From Vulcanimicrobiota bacterium (GTDB taxonomy: Bacteria; Vulcanimicrobiota; Vulcanimicrobiia; Vulcanimicrobiales; Vulcanimicrobiaceae): a stretch of DNA of 43,692 nt. The stretch is from contig JAFANA010000026.1 of the NCBI GenBank assembly GCA_019232905.1, positions 1 to 43,692 on the forward strand, written 5' to 3'. Below the pieces are notes generated by a model. It worked only from the letters and a program-made list of their open reading frames with translations, searched no databases and was not told the origin of the DNA. Positions 32,210-41,900 of the stretch are shown here, one piece after another (the stretch's first letter is position 1; the number at the start of each line of letters is the position of its first letter). A program made the translations under genes and the position numbers.

Positions 32210-33226
32210 ATGCAACTGGGGATGATCGGACTCGGGCGCATGGGCGCCAACATGGTTCGCCGCCTGATGCGCGCGGGTGTGGACTGCGTCGTTTACGATC
32301 GCAATGCCGACACGGTACGCGGACTCGCGTCCGAAGGTGCGACGGGAGCGTCGTCGCCGGCGGATTTTGTTGCTAAGTTGAACAAGCGACGCGCCGTGTG
32401 GATGATGGTGCCGGCCGGGGTCGTCGACGATACCATCGGTCAATTTTCACCGCTGCTCGAAGGCGGCGACATGCTGATCGACGGCGGCAATTCGTACTAC
32501 ATCGACGACATCGCCCGCTCGAAGCAGCTGCAAGCCCGCGGCATCGAGTACGTCGACGTCGGCACGAGCGGCGGCGTGTGGGGCCTGGAGCGTGGATACT
32601 GCATGATGATCGGCGGACCCGACGACGCGGTCGCGTACCTCGATCCGGTTTTCAAAGCACTTGCTCCCGGTCGCGGCACCATTGACCGTACGCCCGGTCG
32701 CCCTGAACATAAGGGAACGGCAGAGGACGGATATCTGCACTGTGGACCAAACGGCGCCGGACATTTCGTGAAGATGGTGCACAACGGCATCGAGTACGGC
32801 ATCATGGCCGCGTATGCCGAGGGGCTCGGTATCTTGAAGAGCGCCGACATCGGCAAACAGCAGCACGAAGCCGATGCGGAGACGACGCCGCTGCGCGACC
32901 CCGAATACTATCAGTACGACATCGACATTCCCGAGGTCACCGAAGTCTGGCGCCGCGGTTCGGTCATTGCATCGTGGCTGCTCGATCTAACGGCGGCTGC
33001 GTTCGTCAAAGACGCGGACTTGAGCGAATTCGCCGGCCGCGTTTCGGACTCGGGCGAAGGCCGCTGGACGATCAAAGCCGCAATCGACGAAGCCGTGCCC
33101 GCGCCCGTACTAACGGCGGCGCTCTACGAGCGATTCGCATCACGCGGTGAAGCGGAGTTCCAGAATCGCATCCTCTCCGCGATGCGCTTCCAATTCGGTG
33201 GACACGTCGAGAAAGCAGCGACGTAA
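32210..33226 (+). CDS. gnd: 6-phosphogluconate dehydrogenase, decarboxylating (short form)
   Basis: 338 residues, ATG at 32210 with AGAGGAGAG at 32191-32199, 10 nt away. The Rossmann motif is GMIGLGRMGANM (4-15), IDGGNSYYID is the substrate loop, the catalytic region has GTSGGVWGLERGYCMMIGG and GPNGAGHFVKMVHNGIEYG (catalytic Lys and substrate His/Asn/Glu). The length, without the C-terminal duplication of the 470-residue form, matches the short GndA-type enzymes, many of which prefer NAD. It converts 6-phosphogluconate to ribulose 5-phosphate and CO2 in the cytoplasm (oxidative pentose phosphate pathway). No zwf or pgl gene is next to it. It is divergent from the S1-domain gene and convergent with the FkbM gene. 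Confidence 0.95.
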   Translation: MQLGMIGLGRMGANMVRRLMRAGVDCVVYDRNADTVRGLASEGATGASSPADFVAKLNKRRAVWMMVPAGVVDDTIGQFSPLLEGGDMLIDGGNSYYIDDIARSKQLQARGIEYVDVGTSGGVWGLERGYCMMIGGPDDAVAYLDPVFKALAPGRGTIDRTPGRPEHKGTAEDGYLHCGPNGAGHFVKMVHNGIEYGIMAAYAEGLGILKSADIGKQQHEADAETTPLRDPEYYQYDIDIPEVTEVWRRGSVIASWLLDLTAAAFVKDADLSEFAGRVSDSGEGRWTIKAAIDEAVPAPVLTAALYERFASRGEAEFQNRILSAMRFQFGGHVEKAAT

Positions 33227-33242
33227 CGGCGCCATCCTTAGC

Positions 33243-34040
33243 TCACGTTCGTGTGAGCAAGATGTCTGAAATATGCGTTCCCAGTAGCGTTTCACGTGTT
33301 ACCGGGAACGCTTTCTTTTTGCGCTCGTCGATGCGTTGGACCGTGAAGCCGCTGGATTCCCAACGGTCGAGATACCCGGATGGGTCGTCGCCCGACGTTT
33401 TGATGAACGCGGGAGCGAATTCGACGATCACGCGCAACGGGCGGCTTCGATCGCCGAAGAGGGTTGATCCGCCGCGAAAAATTGCGCTTTCCGCGCCTTC
33501 AGCGTCGATTTTGACGAGGTCGAATGCGCGACCGCTTGTTTTGACAATCTCGTCGACGGTTGTGCTCTGGACTTCGATTTCTTTACGTTCGAGTGCCATG
33601 CGTGGGACTTGCTCGAGATTTTCAACGAGCGTTCCGTTTCCCCGGTGATGCACCGCGCTGAAGAAGCGCAGCGTGCCGGCGTTATCGCTAACCGCACGTT
33701 CGTCGACGGTTCCGATGTGCGCGAGCCCGTTTATTTCCAAGTTGTCGCGTACGATTTGCGCGAGGTCGGGATCGCATTCAAACGATAAGACCGATCCGTT
33801 TACGCCCGTGCGGTGTGCCATCAAGAGCGTAAAGACGCCGACGTTCGCCCCGATTTCGAGGATGTGCATTCCGGGCTTGACGATCGAGCGCAGAACGGCA
33901 TCGGTGTACTCTTCGAAGGCGCCGTCGAGAACGAGATGCGGCGCAATCGACACGTCGCGTGCGTCGACGTACATCTTGTAGCCGTTGATCGTGCGCAGAA
34001 GAATGCGGTTGTTGCCGACGTAGACAGCGGAGCGTTTCAT
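33243..34040 (-). CDS. FkbM-family methyltransferase
   Basis: 265 residues from ATG with GGAG 13 nt upstream. The SAM-binding site is MHILEIGANVGVFTLLM (58-74), followed by SFECDP (motif II, acidic residue binding the ribose), VQSTTVDEIVKTSGRAFDLVKIDAEGAE (motif with the IDAEGAE of FkbM proteins) and VIVEFAP. FkbM-type enzymes are O-methyltransferases acting on sugars, antibiotics and other small molecules. No membrane segment or signal is present. Its acceptor is unknown; the glycan operon is 11 kb away on the same strand and could be a customer, but there is no positional link. The stop lies in a short hairpin (GCTCAC / GTGAGC, 33241-33258). Confidence 0.9.
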   Translation of the reverse strand: MKRSAVYVGNNRILLRTINGYKMYVDARDVSIAPHLVLDGAFEEYTDAVLRSIVKPGMHILEIGANVGVFTLLMAHRTGVNGSVLSFECDPDLAQIVRDNLEINGLAHIGTVDERAVSDNAGTLRFFSAVHHRGNGTLVENLEQVPRMALERKEIEVQSTTVDEIVKTSGRAFDLVKIDAEGAESAIFRGGSTLFGDRSRPLRVIVEFAPAFIKTSGDDPSGYLDRWESSGFTVQRIDERKKKAFPVTRETLLGTHISDILLTRT

Positions 34041-34082
34041 CGCCCGCGGCTTTCTCCGTACCGTCAGAAAGGACCCAGTAGC

Positions 34083-34111
34083 TTGTCGAGAACGACTTGT
34101 GAAGAGATATT
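34083..34111 (+). promoter_or_regulatory. Candidate promoter of the exbB-tonB pair
   Basis: TTGTCG (-35, 34083-34088) and GATATT (-10, 34106-34111) are spaced by 17 bp and lie 36 bp upstream of the ExbB-like ATG at 34148. The -10 matches the consensus only at four positions, so this is a weak prediction. Confidence 0.35.
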
Positions 34112-34147
34112 CCTAGGTGCTTCGTCGCACCGGGCTACGCTCGTTCC

Positions 34148-34786
34148 ATGCAACTTCTCAACGCCTTCATTGCCTTTCTTATTCGCGGCGGTCCCGCCAT
34201 GCTTGCGCTGCTGGCCTGCTCGATCCTCGTCGTAGCAATCATCTTCGAACGTGTCGTGTTTCTGAGTCGGCAACGTGAGGACGCAGAGAAGCTGATCGGT
34301 GCAATCAAAGGCCGCCTCGACGCCGGCGACATTGCAGGGGCGATTGCCGAGTGCAGTCGCAAGCCTACGGCACTCTCGAACGTTCTCAAAGCGGGACTCG
34401 AGCGAGAACCCGCGACCCAATCGCAAGTTACGGACGCTCTTGCAATCGCGACGCGAAAGTATTTGCGGCCGTTCGAACAAAATCTCGCCGTCATCGGGAC
34501 GATCGCCGTTATTGCGCCGTTCATTGGGCTCTTCGGAACCGTCCTTGGGATCATCCGTGCATTCGACGATATCGCACTGCGCGGCAATTCGAGTCCCGCG
34601 ATCGTCGCTGCCGGTGTGAGCGAGGCGCTCATAACCACGGCGGCAGGACTCTTCGTCGCGGTAACCGCCGTAATTTTTTTTAATTTCTTTAAGAATCAAA
34701 ATCGCGTGTACCGCGAAGACACACTTTGGGCGGCTGAAGAGCTAGCCGACATGCTCGAACGCCGTCAACAGGTGCTCAGCCGCTAA
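34148..34786 (+). CDS. MotA/TolQ/ExbB proton-channel family protein
   Basis: 212 residues with the ExbB topology: one N-terminal transmembrane helix (16-36), a cytoplasmic helical region, then two helices (about 111-135 and 155-180) containing the family core (IAPFIGLFGTVLGIIRAF and GVSEALITTAAGLFVAV). It forms the proton-conducting pentamer of TonB- or Tol-type energy transducers. In the standard complex ExbD supplies the aspartate that lines the channel; no ExbD gene follows here, and the next gene, 4 bp after, encodes a TonB-like protein. ExbD may be encoded elsewhere. The SD before the ATG is poor. Confidence 0.93.
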   Translation: MQLLNAFIAFLIRGGPAMLALLACSILVVAIIFERVVFLSRQREDAEKLIGAIKGRLDAGDIAGAIAECSRKPTALSNVLKAGLEREPATQSQVTDALAIATRKYLRPFEQNLAVIGTIAVIAPFIGLFGTVLGIIRAFDDIALRGNSSPAIVAAGVSEALITTAAGLFVAVTAVIFFNFFKNQNRVYREDTLWAAEELADMLERRQQVLSR

Positions 34787-34790
34787 CAAC

Positions 34791-35477
34791 GTGCGTAGGA
34801 TCTTCTATTGGGGTCTTGCGTTCTCACTGTGCGTTCACCTCATCATCGGCGCGATCGTCGCCAATTACCAGCCGCCGCGCGTCGAACAACGCGAGCGGCT
34901 GATCGTCGCGCACGTTCATACGATCACGCTCGCAACGGCCACGCCGAGGCCGACACCGCGTCCGACTCCGAAACCCGTTGCGACACCGCGCCCGACCGCG
35001 ACGCCGAGTCCGGCACCGGCAGCGCCGCCGCTTCGATTGAACGTTCCGAAAGCAACGGCAATAAAGCCCAAGATGCGCACCGAACGCACGTACATCGCGC
35101 CGCCGCGCGGAAACGAAAACGGAGCACCGGGCGCGAGCGGCATTACCGGAAAGGGTAACGGCTCCGGTTCCCGAGGCAGCGGTTCGGGAGCGGCTTGCGC
35201 GAATCCGAACGTTCCGGCGCACGTGATTGCGGCGGTCGATCCGGCGTATCCGGATTCCGCCGCGCAGGACCATGCATTCGGAACGGTTCTCGTCGCGGTG
35301 ACCTTGTCTGATACCGGAGCGGTGCTCTCGACGACGATCAATAAGTCGTCCGGCAACGATGCGCTGGACCAAGCTGCGCTGCACGCGGCGCAAGCGTCCC
35401 AATATGCGCCGGATTACGTCAATTGCCGCCCCGTCGGAGGCACGTACATCTTCCGCGCGATCTTCGAACCGGACTAA
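34791..35477 (+). CDS. TonB-like protein
   Basis: 228 residues from a GTG start with no convincing SD, 4 bp after the ExbB-like gene and probably translated by coupling. It has the TonB layout: a single N-terminal membrane helix with HLIIGAIV (about 7-24), a proline-rich spacer with TPRPTPRPTPKP-type repeats (50-80), a Gly/Ser-rich hinge (about 110-135) and a C-terminal TonB domain (about 145-226: VDPAYPDSA, GTVLVAVTLSDTGAVLS, ALDQAALHAAQASQY, TYIFRAIF). TonB couples the proton motive force through ExbB/ExbD to outer-membrane receptors. Two cysteines (136 and 212) flank the C-terminal domain and could form a disulfide. The receptor at 38968 is a natural client. Confidence 0.92.
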   Translation: MRRIFYWGLAFSLCVHLIIGAIVANYQPPRVEQRERLIVAHVHTITLATATPRPTPRPTPKPVATPRPTATPSPAPAAPPLRLNVPKATAIKPKMRTERTYIAPPRGNENGAPGASGITGKGNGSGSRGSGSGAACANPNVPAHVIAAVDPAYPDSAAQDHAFGTVLVAVTLSDTGAVLSTTINKSSGNDALDQAALHAAQASQYAPDYVNCRPVGGTYIFRAIFEPD

Positions 35478-35493
35478 GCGCTTCTCAAAGAAA

Positions 35494-35530
35494 GAAGCGG
35501 GCACGTGTTGTGGAGGACCGTGCTCGCTTC
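35494..35530. other. Stem-loop between tonB-like gene and regulator gene
   Basis: Arms GAAGCGGGCACG (35494-35505) and CGTGCTCGCTTC (35519-35530) pair over 12 positions with one G-U; the loop is 13 nt. It lies 17 bp after the TonB-like stop and in a 147-bp gap before the convergent regulator stop. There is no U-tract on either side. It may be a 3'-end hairpin of either or both transcripts. Confidence 0.4.
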
Positions 35531-35624
35531 GTATCGACCGAGGGCTATCAAGTCGATGCGGGCGTTTTTGTACGCATCAGGCCCACGTACTTTTCATTCG
35601 TGCAAACGTTGGCAGCAATAATAG

Positions 35625-36944
35625 TTATTGATGGTTTCGCTGCTGCGGGCCGATCGCATGGCGCAGCTCATCGATGCCTGGCACGCGTTGGAATGCGGGG
35701 TGCCGCAAAATGAAAACACTGAGTGGATCGCGCTGGTGAATTCCGCTTTCTACGATCCGGTATGCCGTTTGCGTGTCATCCAGGCCGATTCGCGGCAGAG
35801 CGCGGTGGAACGGCGAGACATATGGCCAATGCGCTTCAGCGTCGATTTTGGCGGTCAATTCGCCGGCACGGTTTCGCAAACCGGCGCGTCCTGCAGCGAA
35901 TGCAGTGACAGCCAGAAACTGTTGTTCGTAACCGTGGTCGTCGCATGTATGACGGAGCGCTTCTTCATAACGTCCTGAAAACGCCAGCGCGGCGATGCGG
36001 TAATAGTTCGCGCGAGGGTGCGATGGGTCGAGGGATAAGGCGGCGTCCGTCATTTCGTAGACCGCGTTGAAGTCTTCGTGGAGGAGCGCGGCTGCGGCGT
36101 ACTCAGTAATTGCTTTGAGCGAGGACGGTTCGCGTGCGAGGACCGATTCGATTTCCGAGGCCGCAGCTTCGTAGTTGCCGACAATTGCTAAGAAACGAGC
36201 TTTGTGAAGGCGGCTCGAAGCGTGGGACGGATCTAGCCACGTCGCGCGTTCGAAGGCTTCGTAGGCGGCGACGAAATCCCAATCGTGGAACAGATGAATG
36301 TTGCCGAGAGCGATATAGGCTTCGACGTTATCGGGGTCGAGTTCGAGCGCGCGCTGCGCTTCGGCGCGCGCGCGTGTGAAGGCCGGCAACGGTTTGGCAA
36401 AGAGATGTTCGGCGGCGAGCACGTTCGCTTCGGCAATGCCGGCGTGCGCACCGGCATGCGCGTTATCTTCTGCCACCGTACGTTCGAACGCTTCAATTGC
36501 CCGTTCGAGCGACGGTTGCGTGCGATCGTCGAGGAAGAAGCGTCCTTCGACGTAGGATTTCCAGGATGTTCCGCGTGACGGCCGGGCGTGCGCGGCCGTT
36601 TGCACCGCGGCGACGAAGCAGTAGCCTTGACGTGCCGTTGTGACGATGAACGTTTCGCCGGGCGAGTAGGTCGCGAACGCCTGTCGGAGCAGAAAGACGT
36701 GTTGCGCGAGATTTGCTTCGACGACGTCTTCGTCGCGCCACAGCGTATCGAGCAACTCGCTCTTGGTGATCACGCGGTGCGGGTGCTGCAGAAAGTAGTG
36801 TAGGAGCGCACCGGTTTTCGGCTTGAGCGGAATGTCAACGCCGTAGCATTGAAGCTTCGCGCGCTTTGCGTCGTAGGTAAACGATCCGAACGCGTAATGC
36901 GTTGCTACCGGTGTCCCGTAAGGTCCTGACGGCTGGTGATTCAT
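35625..36944 (-). CDS. Winged-helix DNA-binding protein with TPR repeats
   Basis: 439 residues; the ATG overlaps the stop of the upstream regulator by 4 bp (ATGA). Residues about 18-112 form an OmpR/CadC-type winged helix (YAFGSFTYDAKRAKLQCYGVDIPLKPKTGALLHYFLQHPHRVITKSELLDTLW in pieces, with AQHVFLLRQAF as the recognition region and a TTARQGYCFVAAV wing). Then come TPR motifs (RALELDPDNVEAYIALGNIHL, ERATWLDPSHASSRLHKARF, ALSLDPSHPRANYYRIAAL), about 140-400. It has no transmembrane segment, so unlike CadC it is cytoplasmic. The TPR domain probably senses a protein or ligand partner. Adjacent to a receptor gene, it is a candidate regulator of it. Confidence 0.86.
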   Translation of the reverse strand: MNHQPSGPYGTPVATHYAFGSFTYDAKRAKLQCYGVDIPLKPKTGALLHYFLQHPHRVITKSELLDTLWRDEDVVEANLAQHVFLLRQAFATYSPGETFIVTTARQGYCFVAAVQTAAHARPSRGTSWKSYVEGRFFLDDRTQPSLERAIEAFERTVAEDNAHAGAHAGIAEANVLAAEHLFAKPLPAFTRARAEAQRALELDPDNVEAYIALGNIHLFHDWDFVAAYEAFERATWLDPSHASSRLHKARFLAIVGNYEAAASEIESVLAREPSSLKAITEYAAAALLHEDFNAVYEMTDAALSLDPSHPRANYYRIAALAFSGRYEEALRHTCDDHGYEQQFLAVTAFAAGRAGLRNRAGELTAKIDAEAHWPYVSPFHRALPRIGLDDTQTAYRIVESGIHQRDPLSVFILRHPAFQRVPGIDELRHAIGPQQRNHQ

Positions 36945-38725
36945 CTCGCTATCGGCATTGACGGCTCCGCGATTCCTGAGAGTTGCAGCGCGACGCGAAG
37001 CTGGTGCGCGAAGTCGCTGCGTTCGGTTTCGGGAAGCAGCATGGTGCTGCCCAAGAGGATAACGGACGTCATGTCCGCAGCGTTATGCACGAACTGCGCA
37101 AATCGTCGCGGGGCCGATTGCCTGAAGGCGCCCGTCGCGGCCATCAGGATGCTCAGGCCGTCCCCGCGCGCGAAGCGCAACAGCGCTTCCAGGTAGGCGC
37201 AGAGCGCCGGATCGGAGCCGGGAATGCCGCCGACTTCGAGCGGATACCCGATATCGATCCGCTCCGCGAGCGCGTTCGCGACTGCGGCAATATCTTCGAA
37301 GGGCCCGAAAGCGCGCTGCGTGAGCCCGGGAATCGCGAACATGTGCATCGCGTCGAGAACGTTCGCGTTTGCTGCCGAGACCGATAGTGCGTGGCGATAC
37401 CACCGTTGCGCTGCATCCGTTGCGCCACGCGCATCGAGTACTGCTCCAAGGGTCGCCGCCGCGAGACCCGCGACGGCGTTGTATTCGTGTATCGATGCGA
37501 TCGTCAGCGCTTCTTCGGCGAGCGCTTCCGCACGGTTGACGTCGTGCTCCTCGAGCAGATGGCGGGCAAGCCAGACCAATAGCACCGTGCGATCCCAGCT
37601 AAATCGCGGCCGCGACGACAGAATGTCCTGAGGGGACCAGGCATGATGCGTGCGCAACGAGATTTCGCCCGTTACACTGCGCGCAATCGATGCATCGGGG
37701 TGAACGTGCGCGAGCGCAACGTCGGCCAGCAGCGCGGAGGTTTCCGCGTCGTCGAACGCACCCGTTCGTAACCCGATGAGCGCGTCGAAGAGACGGCACC
37801 AGGCAACGCTGCGAAGATCGCTGCTTTGCAGCGCGACGAGCTCGAGCGCCTGAGCGTCTTTTCGCGCGTCGTCGGTCCGGCCTTCGCACAGTTGGGTCTC
37901 GACCAGCGCGCGTTCGGCGCGCGTCGAAAAACGCGAGCGAGGCACGGCGAGTTGCCGCATACGTTCGGCCGCGCTGCGCATCCCGTGAACGTAGCCCCGT
38001 ATGCGAGCGCGTAAGAAGTTCAGAAATTCGAGTTCGAAACGGACTTCATTGTCGTCGGTGTCGGCCGGGTCGTGCAAGAGGGTGCGCAATTCGGATAGCG
38101 TTGCAGCCGATTCGTTCTCATCGCCTGCGATCGTTTGCGACTGCGCGGCGAGCGCCAGAGCAACCGCGCGGTGTTCGCGGGGGGCGTCAAGGGCGCTTGC
38201 AAGCGCAATATATTCGCCCGAATCGAGCCGCGCGCGAAAAAGTGCCGCGGTGTGTCGCGCTTTCGTCTCGCCGTCCAAGACGGGATAGAGGCGCAGTACC
38301 GAAGCGGGTTCGGTGTCCGAAAGTGCGCTCGTTACCAATACGTCGGCGCTGCTTGCCGGCTGCGCTCCAATCTCGACGCCGCGAAGAAGCTCACGAACGC
38401 GGTGTGCGATCGCTCGAACGGCAACCGCGCGGCGCCGGAAAAATTGCCGGCGTGAAAGCCCGTACTGGCGCGAGAGCCCGTCTTGTGTCATGGTCGCGTC
38501 GAGATCGCACGCGCGAACGAGTTCGTACAATTGCCGGTCGCCCGGATTGGATCCGAACGAAGACTCGGCAAGCATGCGCACCATCGCGATCGGGTTCTCT
38601 TCGTCTAGTGCCGTGCATAGCGGCGCGACGACCGGTAACGTCGAGAGCCGCTCGAGATTGCGCGCACGACGAAGCATCGCGCGCACATATCGTTCGGTTG
38701 CCGGGAGATCGAGTGTCAACACCAT
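36941..38725 (-). CDS. HTH and helical-repeat regulator
   Basis: 594 residues from ATG at 38725 with AAAGG 9 nt upstream; an in-frame start at 38749 would add eight residues. The N-terminal 75 residues are helical. A helix-turn-helix-like element (GLSRQYGLSRRQFFRRRAVAVRAIAHRVRELL, in parts) lies at about 85-115. The rest is a long stack of alpha-helices without clear signature, similar to the TPR/MalT-type sensor halves of LuxR/AfsR regulators (for example AEALAEEALTIASIHEYNAVAGLAAATLGAVLD in parts). No ATPase Walker motifs are seen. Function is not recognised, but together with the overlapping downstream winged-helix gene it forms a two-regulator operon divergent from the TonB-dependent receptor, so control of that gene is the simplest guess. 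Confidence 0.72.
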   Translation of the reverse strand: MVLTLDLPATERYVRAMLRRARNLERLSTLPVVAPLCTALDEENPIAMVRMLAESSFGSNPGDRQLYELVRACDLDATMTQDGLSRQYGLSRRQFFRRRAVAVRAIAHRVRELLRGVEIGAQPASSADVLVTSALSDTEPASVLRLYPVLDGETKARHTAALFRARLDSGEYIALASALDAPREHRAVALALAAQSQTIAGDENESAATLSELRTLLHDPADTDDNEVRFELEFLNFLRARIRGYVHGMRSAAERMRQLAVPRSRFSTRAERALVETQLCEGRTDDARKDAQALELVALQSSDLRSVAWCRLFDALIGLRTGAFDDAETSALLADVALAHVHPDASIARSVTGEISLRTHHAWSPQDILSSRPRFSWDRTVLLVWLARHLLEEHDVNRAEALAEEALTIASIHEYNAVAGLAAATLGAVLDARGATDAAQRWYRHALSVSAANANVLDAMHMFAIPGLTQRAFGPFEDIAAVANALAERIDIGYPLEVGGIPGSDPALCAYLEALLRFARGDGLSILMAATGAFRQSAPRRFAQFVHNAADMTSVILLGSTMLLPETERSDFAHQLRVALQLSGIAEPSMPIAR

Positions 38726-38967
38726 GATGGTAGCCTTTACTGTCATCAACGGCTCTCAACATGATGCGAGTCTCAAAAAAGCCGTCAAAACACGATCACT
38801 GCGCTTAGCATACGACGCACTTCCGTTAAAAAAAATCAACGGTGCCAACTATCCGACGTTTTCATAAGAGTGGAAAGGTTGCTTCCGTTCTGAGTGTGGA
38901 GTTGGCGTACAGTCGGCGGGTGTCGACTATCTTGTCACTCACTCTTCACTTGAGAGGATCCCAACGC

Positions 38968-41900
38968 ATGAAGCGATACGCGTTCCGGAATCCTTTACTC
39001 GCGCTGATGTTGACTATCGCGTTCATCGGTCAGGGAACATGGGCACTGGCCGGTACGACGGGTGGTATCACCGGTACGGTAACGGATGAATCCGGAGCAC
39101 CAGTCGCCGGGGCGGCGGTTAGAATCGTCTCGGCTTCACAGAGCGCGTCCGCATCGACGGACGCAGGGGGAAGATTCACCTTCCTTTCACTAGCACCGGA
39201 CACATACACGGTGTCGATCGAAAAAGACGGATATAACCCGCTTTCATATGCGGGCGTTACCGTTTTTGCAGACAACAACTTGACGCTGTCCTTCCGTATA
39301 ACGAAGGCGCTAAAAACGATTGCCAAAGTATCCGCCACTTCGGCCGGCAACTTGGTGAAATCGGGCGTCGGGTCGGACATCTACAGCGTCAACTCGCAAG
39401 CGATCACGACGTCGAGCGCACTCGGCGGCGGCGGTAACTTGAATAGTGCGTATTCCGCGATCTCGTCGGTTCCCGGCGCCGTCGTCCCTGCGGGGGGCAT
39501 GGGCTGGAACCAATCGACGTACGTGCGCGGTTCGCAGTCGTTCTTTACCGGCTTCGAGTATGACGGTATTCCGGTAAACCGTGCGTTCGACAATTACAAC
39601 TCTTCGACCGAGTCGAATCTCGGATTGCAAGAGTTGCAAGTGTATACCGGCGGCGGTCCGTCGTCGTCGGCTTCCGCAGGTACCTCGGGATTCATCAATC
39701 AGGTCTTCAAGACCGGTACGTATCCCGGATATCTCGATCTCTCCGGCGGCATCGCCACGCCGACGTACTATCACCAGGCGAAAGTTGAAGCGGGCGGCGC
39801 GACGCCGGATCGCCGTTTCAGCTACTATGTCGGAATAAGCGGATACAACCAGGGTTTCCGTCCGCTCAATAATGACAACGGCGCACCGTTGACTACTGAT
39901 CCGAATGCCGTTTACACGGGCCAGAGCAACGTCGCGCGGTTCACGTACGGGCTTGGAATTCCGTCACTGAGCCAAGAATGTTCTCCGGGTACTACGTTGG
40001 ATCCGAATCCGTTGTGGGGCGGCGGTGTACCGCCCGCGGTTGGCCCGCAATCGTATTACCAGGCGGACAATACGTCCGAATCGTCGTCGGGCGCGCTTTC
40101 GATCAACCCGAATTGCTACATTCCGTACCCCGGAATCGTGGTGCCTTCGGCGATCAATCCAGCGCAAATCGCCGACCGCGAAAACGTCGCTAACTTCCAC
40201 TTCCGTATCCCGCAAAAGAACGGAACGTCTGACGACATCCAGCTGCTCGGCAGCTCTTCGATGTTGAACACGCAGTACTACAGCTCGTTCAACGACATCG
40301 GCGGCTACGGAATCAGTACGCTTGCCATGTTTGGTTCGCAGTACTGCAATCCGCAGACGAGTACGCAACTCAACGGCGCCACATGTACGCCGTCAGCCAA
40401 CAGCAACTTCCCCGCGTACACCGACGCGGTCGTGTACAACGCACCGTTTGGAACGCCGATCACGGGGTTGTCCACTCAGAATTATTATCAGCCGGACAGT
40501 ACTCCGAATCGTCAGCCGAGTTCCGAAATTCCCGCGGATAATCGCGACGGAATCTTCAATGACACCGGCATCATCAAGCTGCAGTACACGCACCAGTTCT
40601 CCAGCAACGCCTTTGCGCGCATATTCGGGTACACGTTCTTCTCCGACTGGACCCAATCGGGCGCGCAAAATGCCCTGCAGTCATACCTGCTAGGCTGCGT
40701 AGGTCCGTGTCCCGGCAACGGCGATGTCGCCGCAAATTACGACCTGATCACGCACACGGGCGGCGGACAGCTCGAGGTTGTCGATCAAATCAATAGCCAG
40801 CATCTGTTACAGCTGACCGGCAACTACACGCAAGCGAACGTCATCCGCTTCAACAACACCGGCTACATCGCCGGTCATTCACCGATCGGCCTTGTAAGCT
40901 TGTCCAACGGCGTATTCTCGTGCTGGGATCCCACCACGGGGAATACGGCGGTCAACTCAACGGGAATTGCTTCCAACTGCGCGCCGGGCGGCTCGTATCA
41001 GAGCAACTCCGTGGATGGCCCGTCGAACGCCAGCCCAACGAATCCAACCGGCGCACCGCCGGCGGGAAGTCCGGCTGCGAATGCCGGAGCGCAATGGGTG
41101 ACGTTGTGGAACGGCAACGCAAGCGGTACGTACAACACCGTCAAGCCGAAGTTCACGTTCGTCGCGCTGAGCGATCAGTGGCGGCCCAACGACCGTTGGC
41201 TGTTTAACTTCCAAGGGCGTTACGAGAACTACGAGTACGATCTCGTACCGAATCCGGGCATTGCTACGGATTTCTACGCGCAGATCGTACAGAACGACGT
41301 TTGCACGAATGCGTCCGGTACGGTGCTCTCGAAGGCGCTCTTACCGGGGCAGGCTCCGCCGGCGCCGGTGATCTACACGCCGACGTGCGCTGCCGGAACG
41401 CCGCTGCCCGCTTCGGACAACTATCCGGCGGGTATTCCGGCAGGATACGCGCATCCGACGTTCTCGGCCACCTCGCCCTCGGTCTACAGAATCTCTGACA
41501 TCTCACCGCGTGGCTCCGTGACGTACACGCAATCACCTGACACGGTGTGGCGCGCTTCGATCGGACGCTTCACGCAGCCGCCGATCTCGGCATCGGTACA
41601 GTATCTGAATATTTCGGGCAACGCCCTAAATGTTTGGAACGCGACGTTGCCGCTCGGCTTTAACTCGCCGTTCCACCCGATTCCCGCAATGAGCGCGACG
41701 CAAGCAGACCTCTCATTCGAGCATCACTTCCGCGGAACGGACATGAGCATCAAGGTCACGCCGTTCTACAACTGGACGTACGGCTATCAAGAGCAGTCGT
41801 TCCTCGGACCGAACTTCGTGACGCAAGCGCCCGTCGGCAACTTCCGTTCCGAAGGCGGCGAGTTCGCATTCACGAAAGGCGACTTCGCAAAGGACGGCAT

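Noticed and set aside
38842..38967. Upstream ATG of the receptor, giving 42 extra residues
   Set aside because: It would bury the signal peptide inside the protein; the ATG at 38968 has an SD and starts the signal peptide directly.
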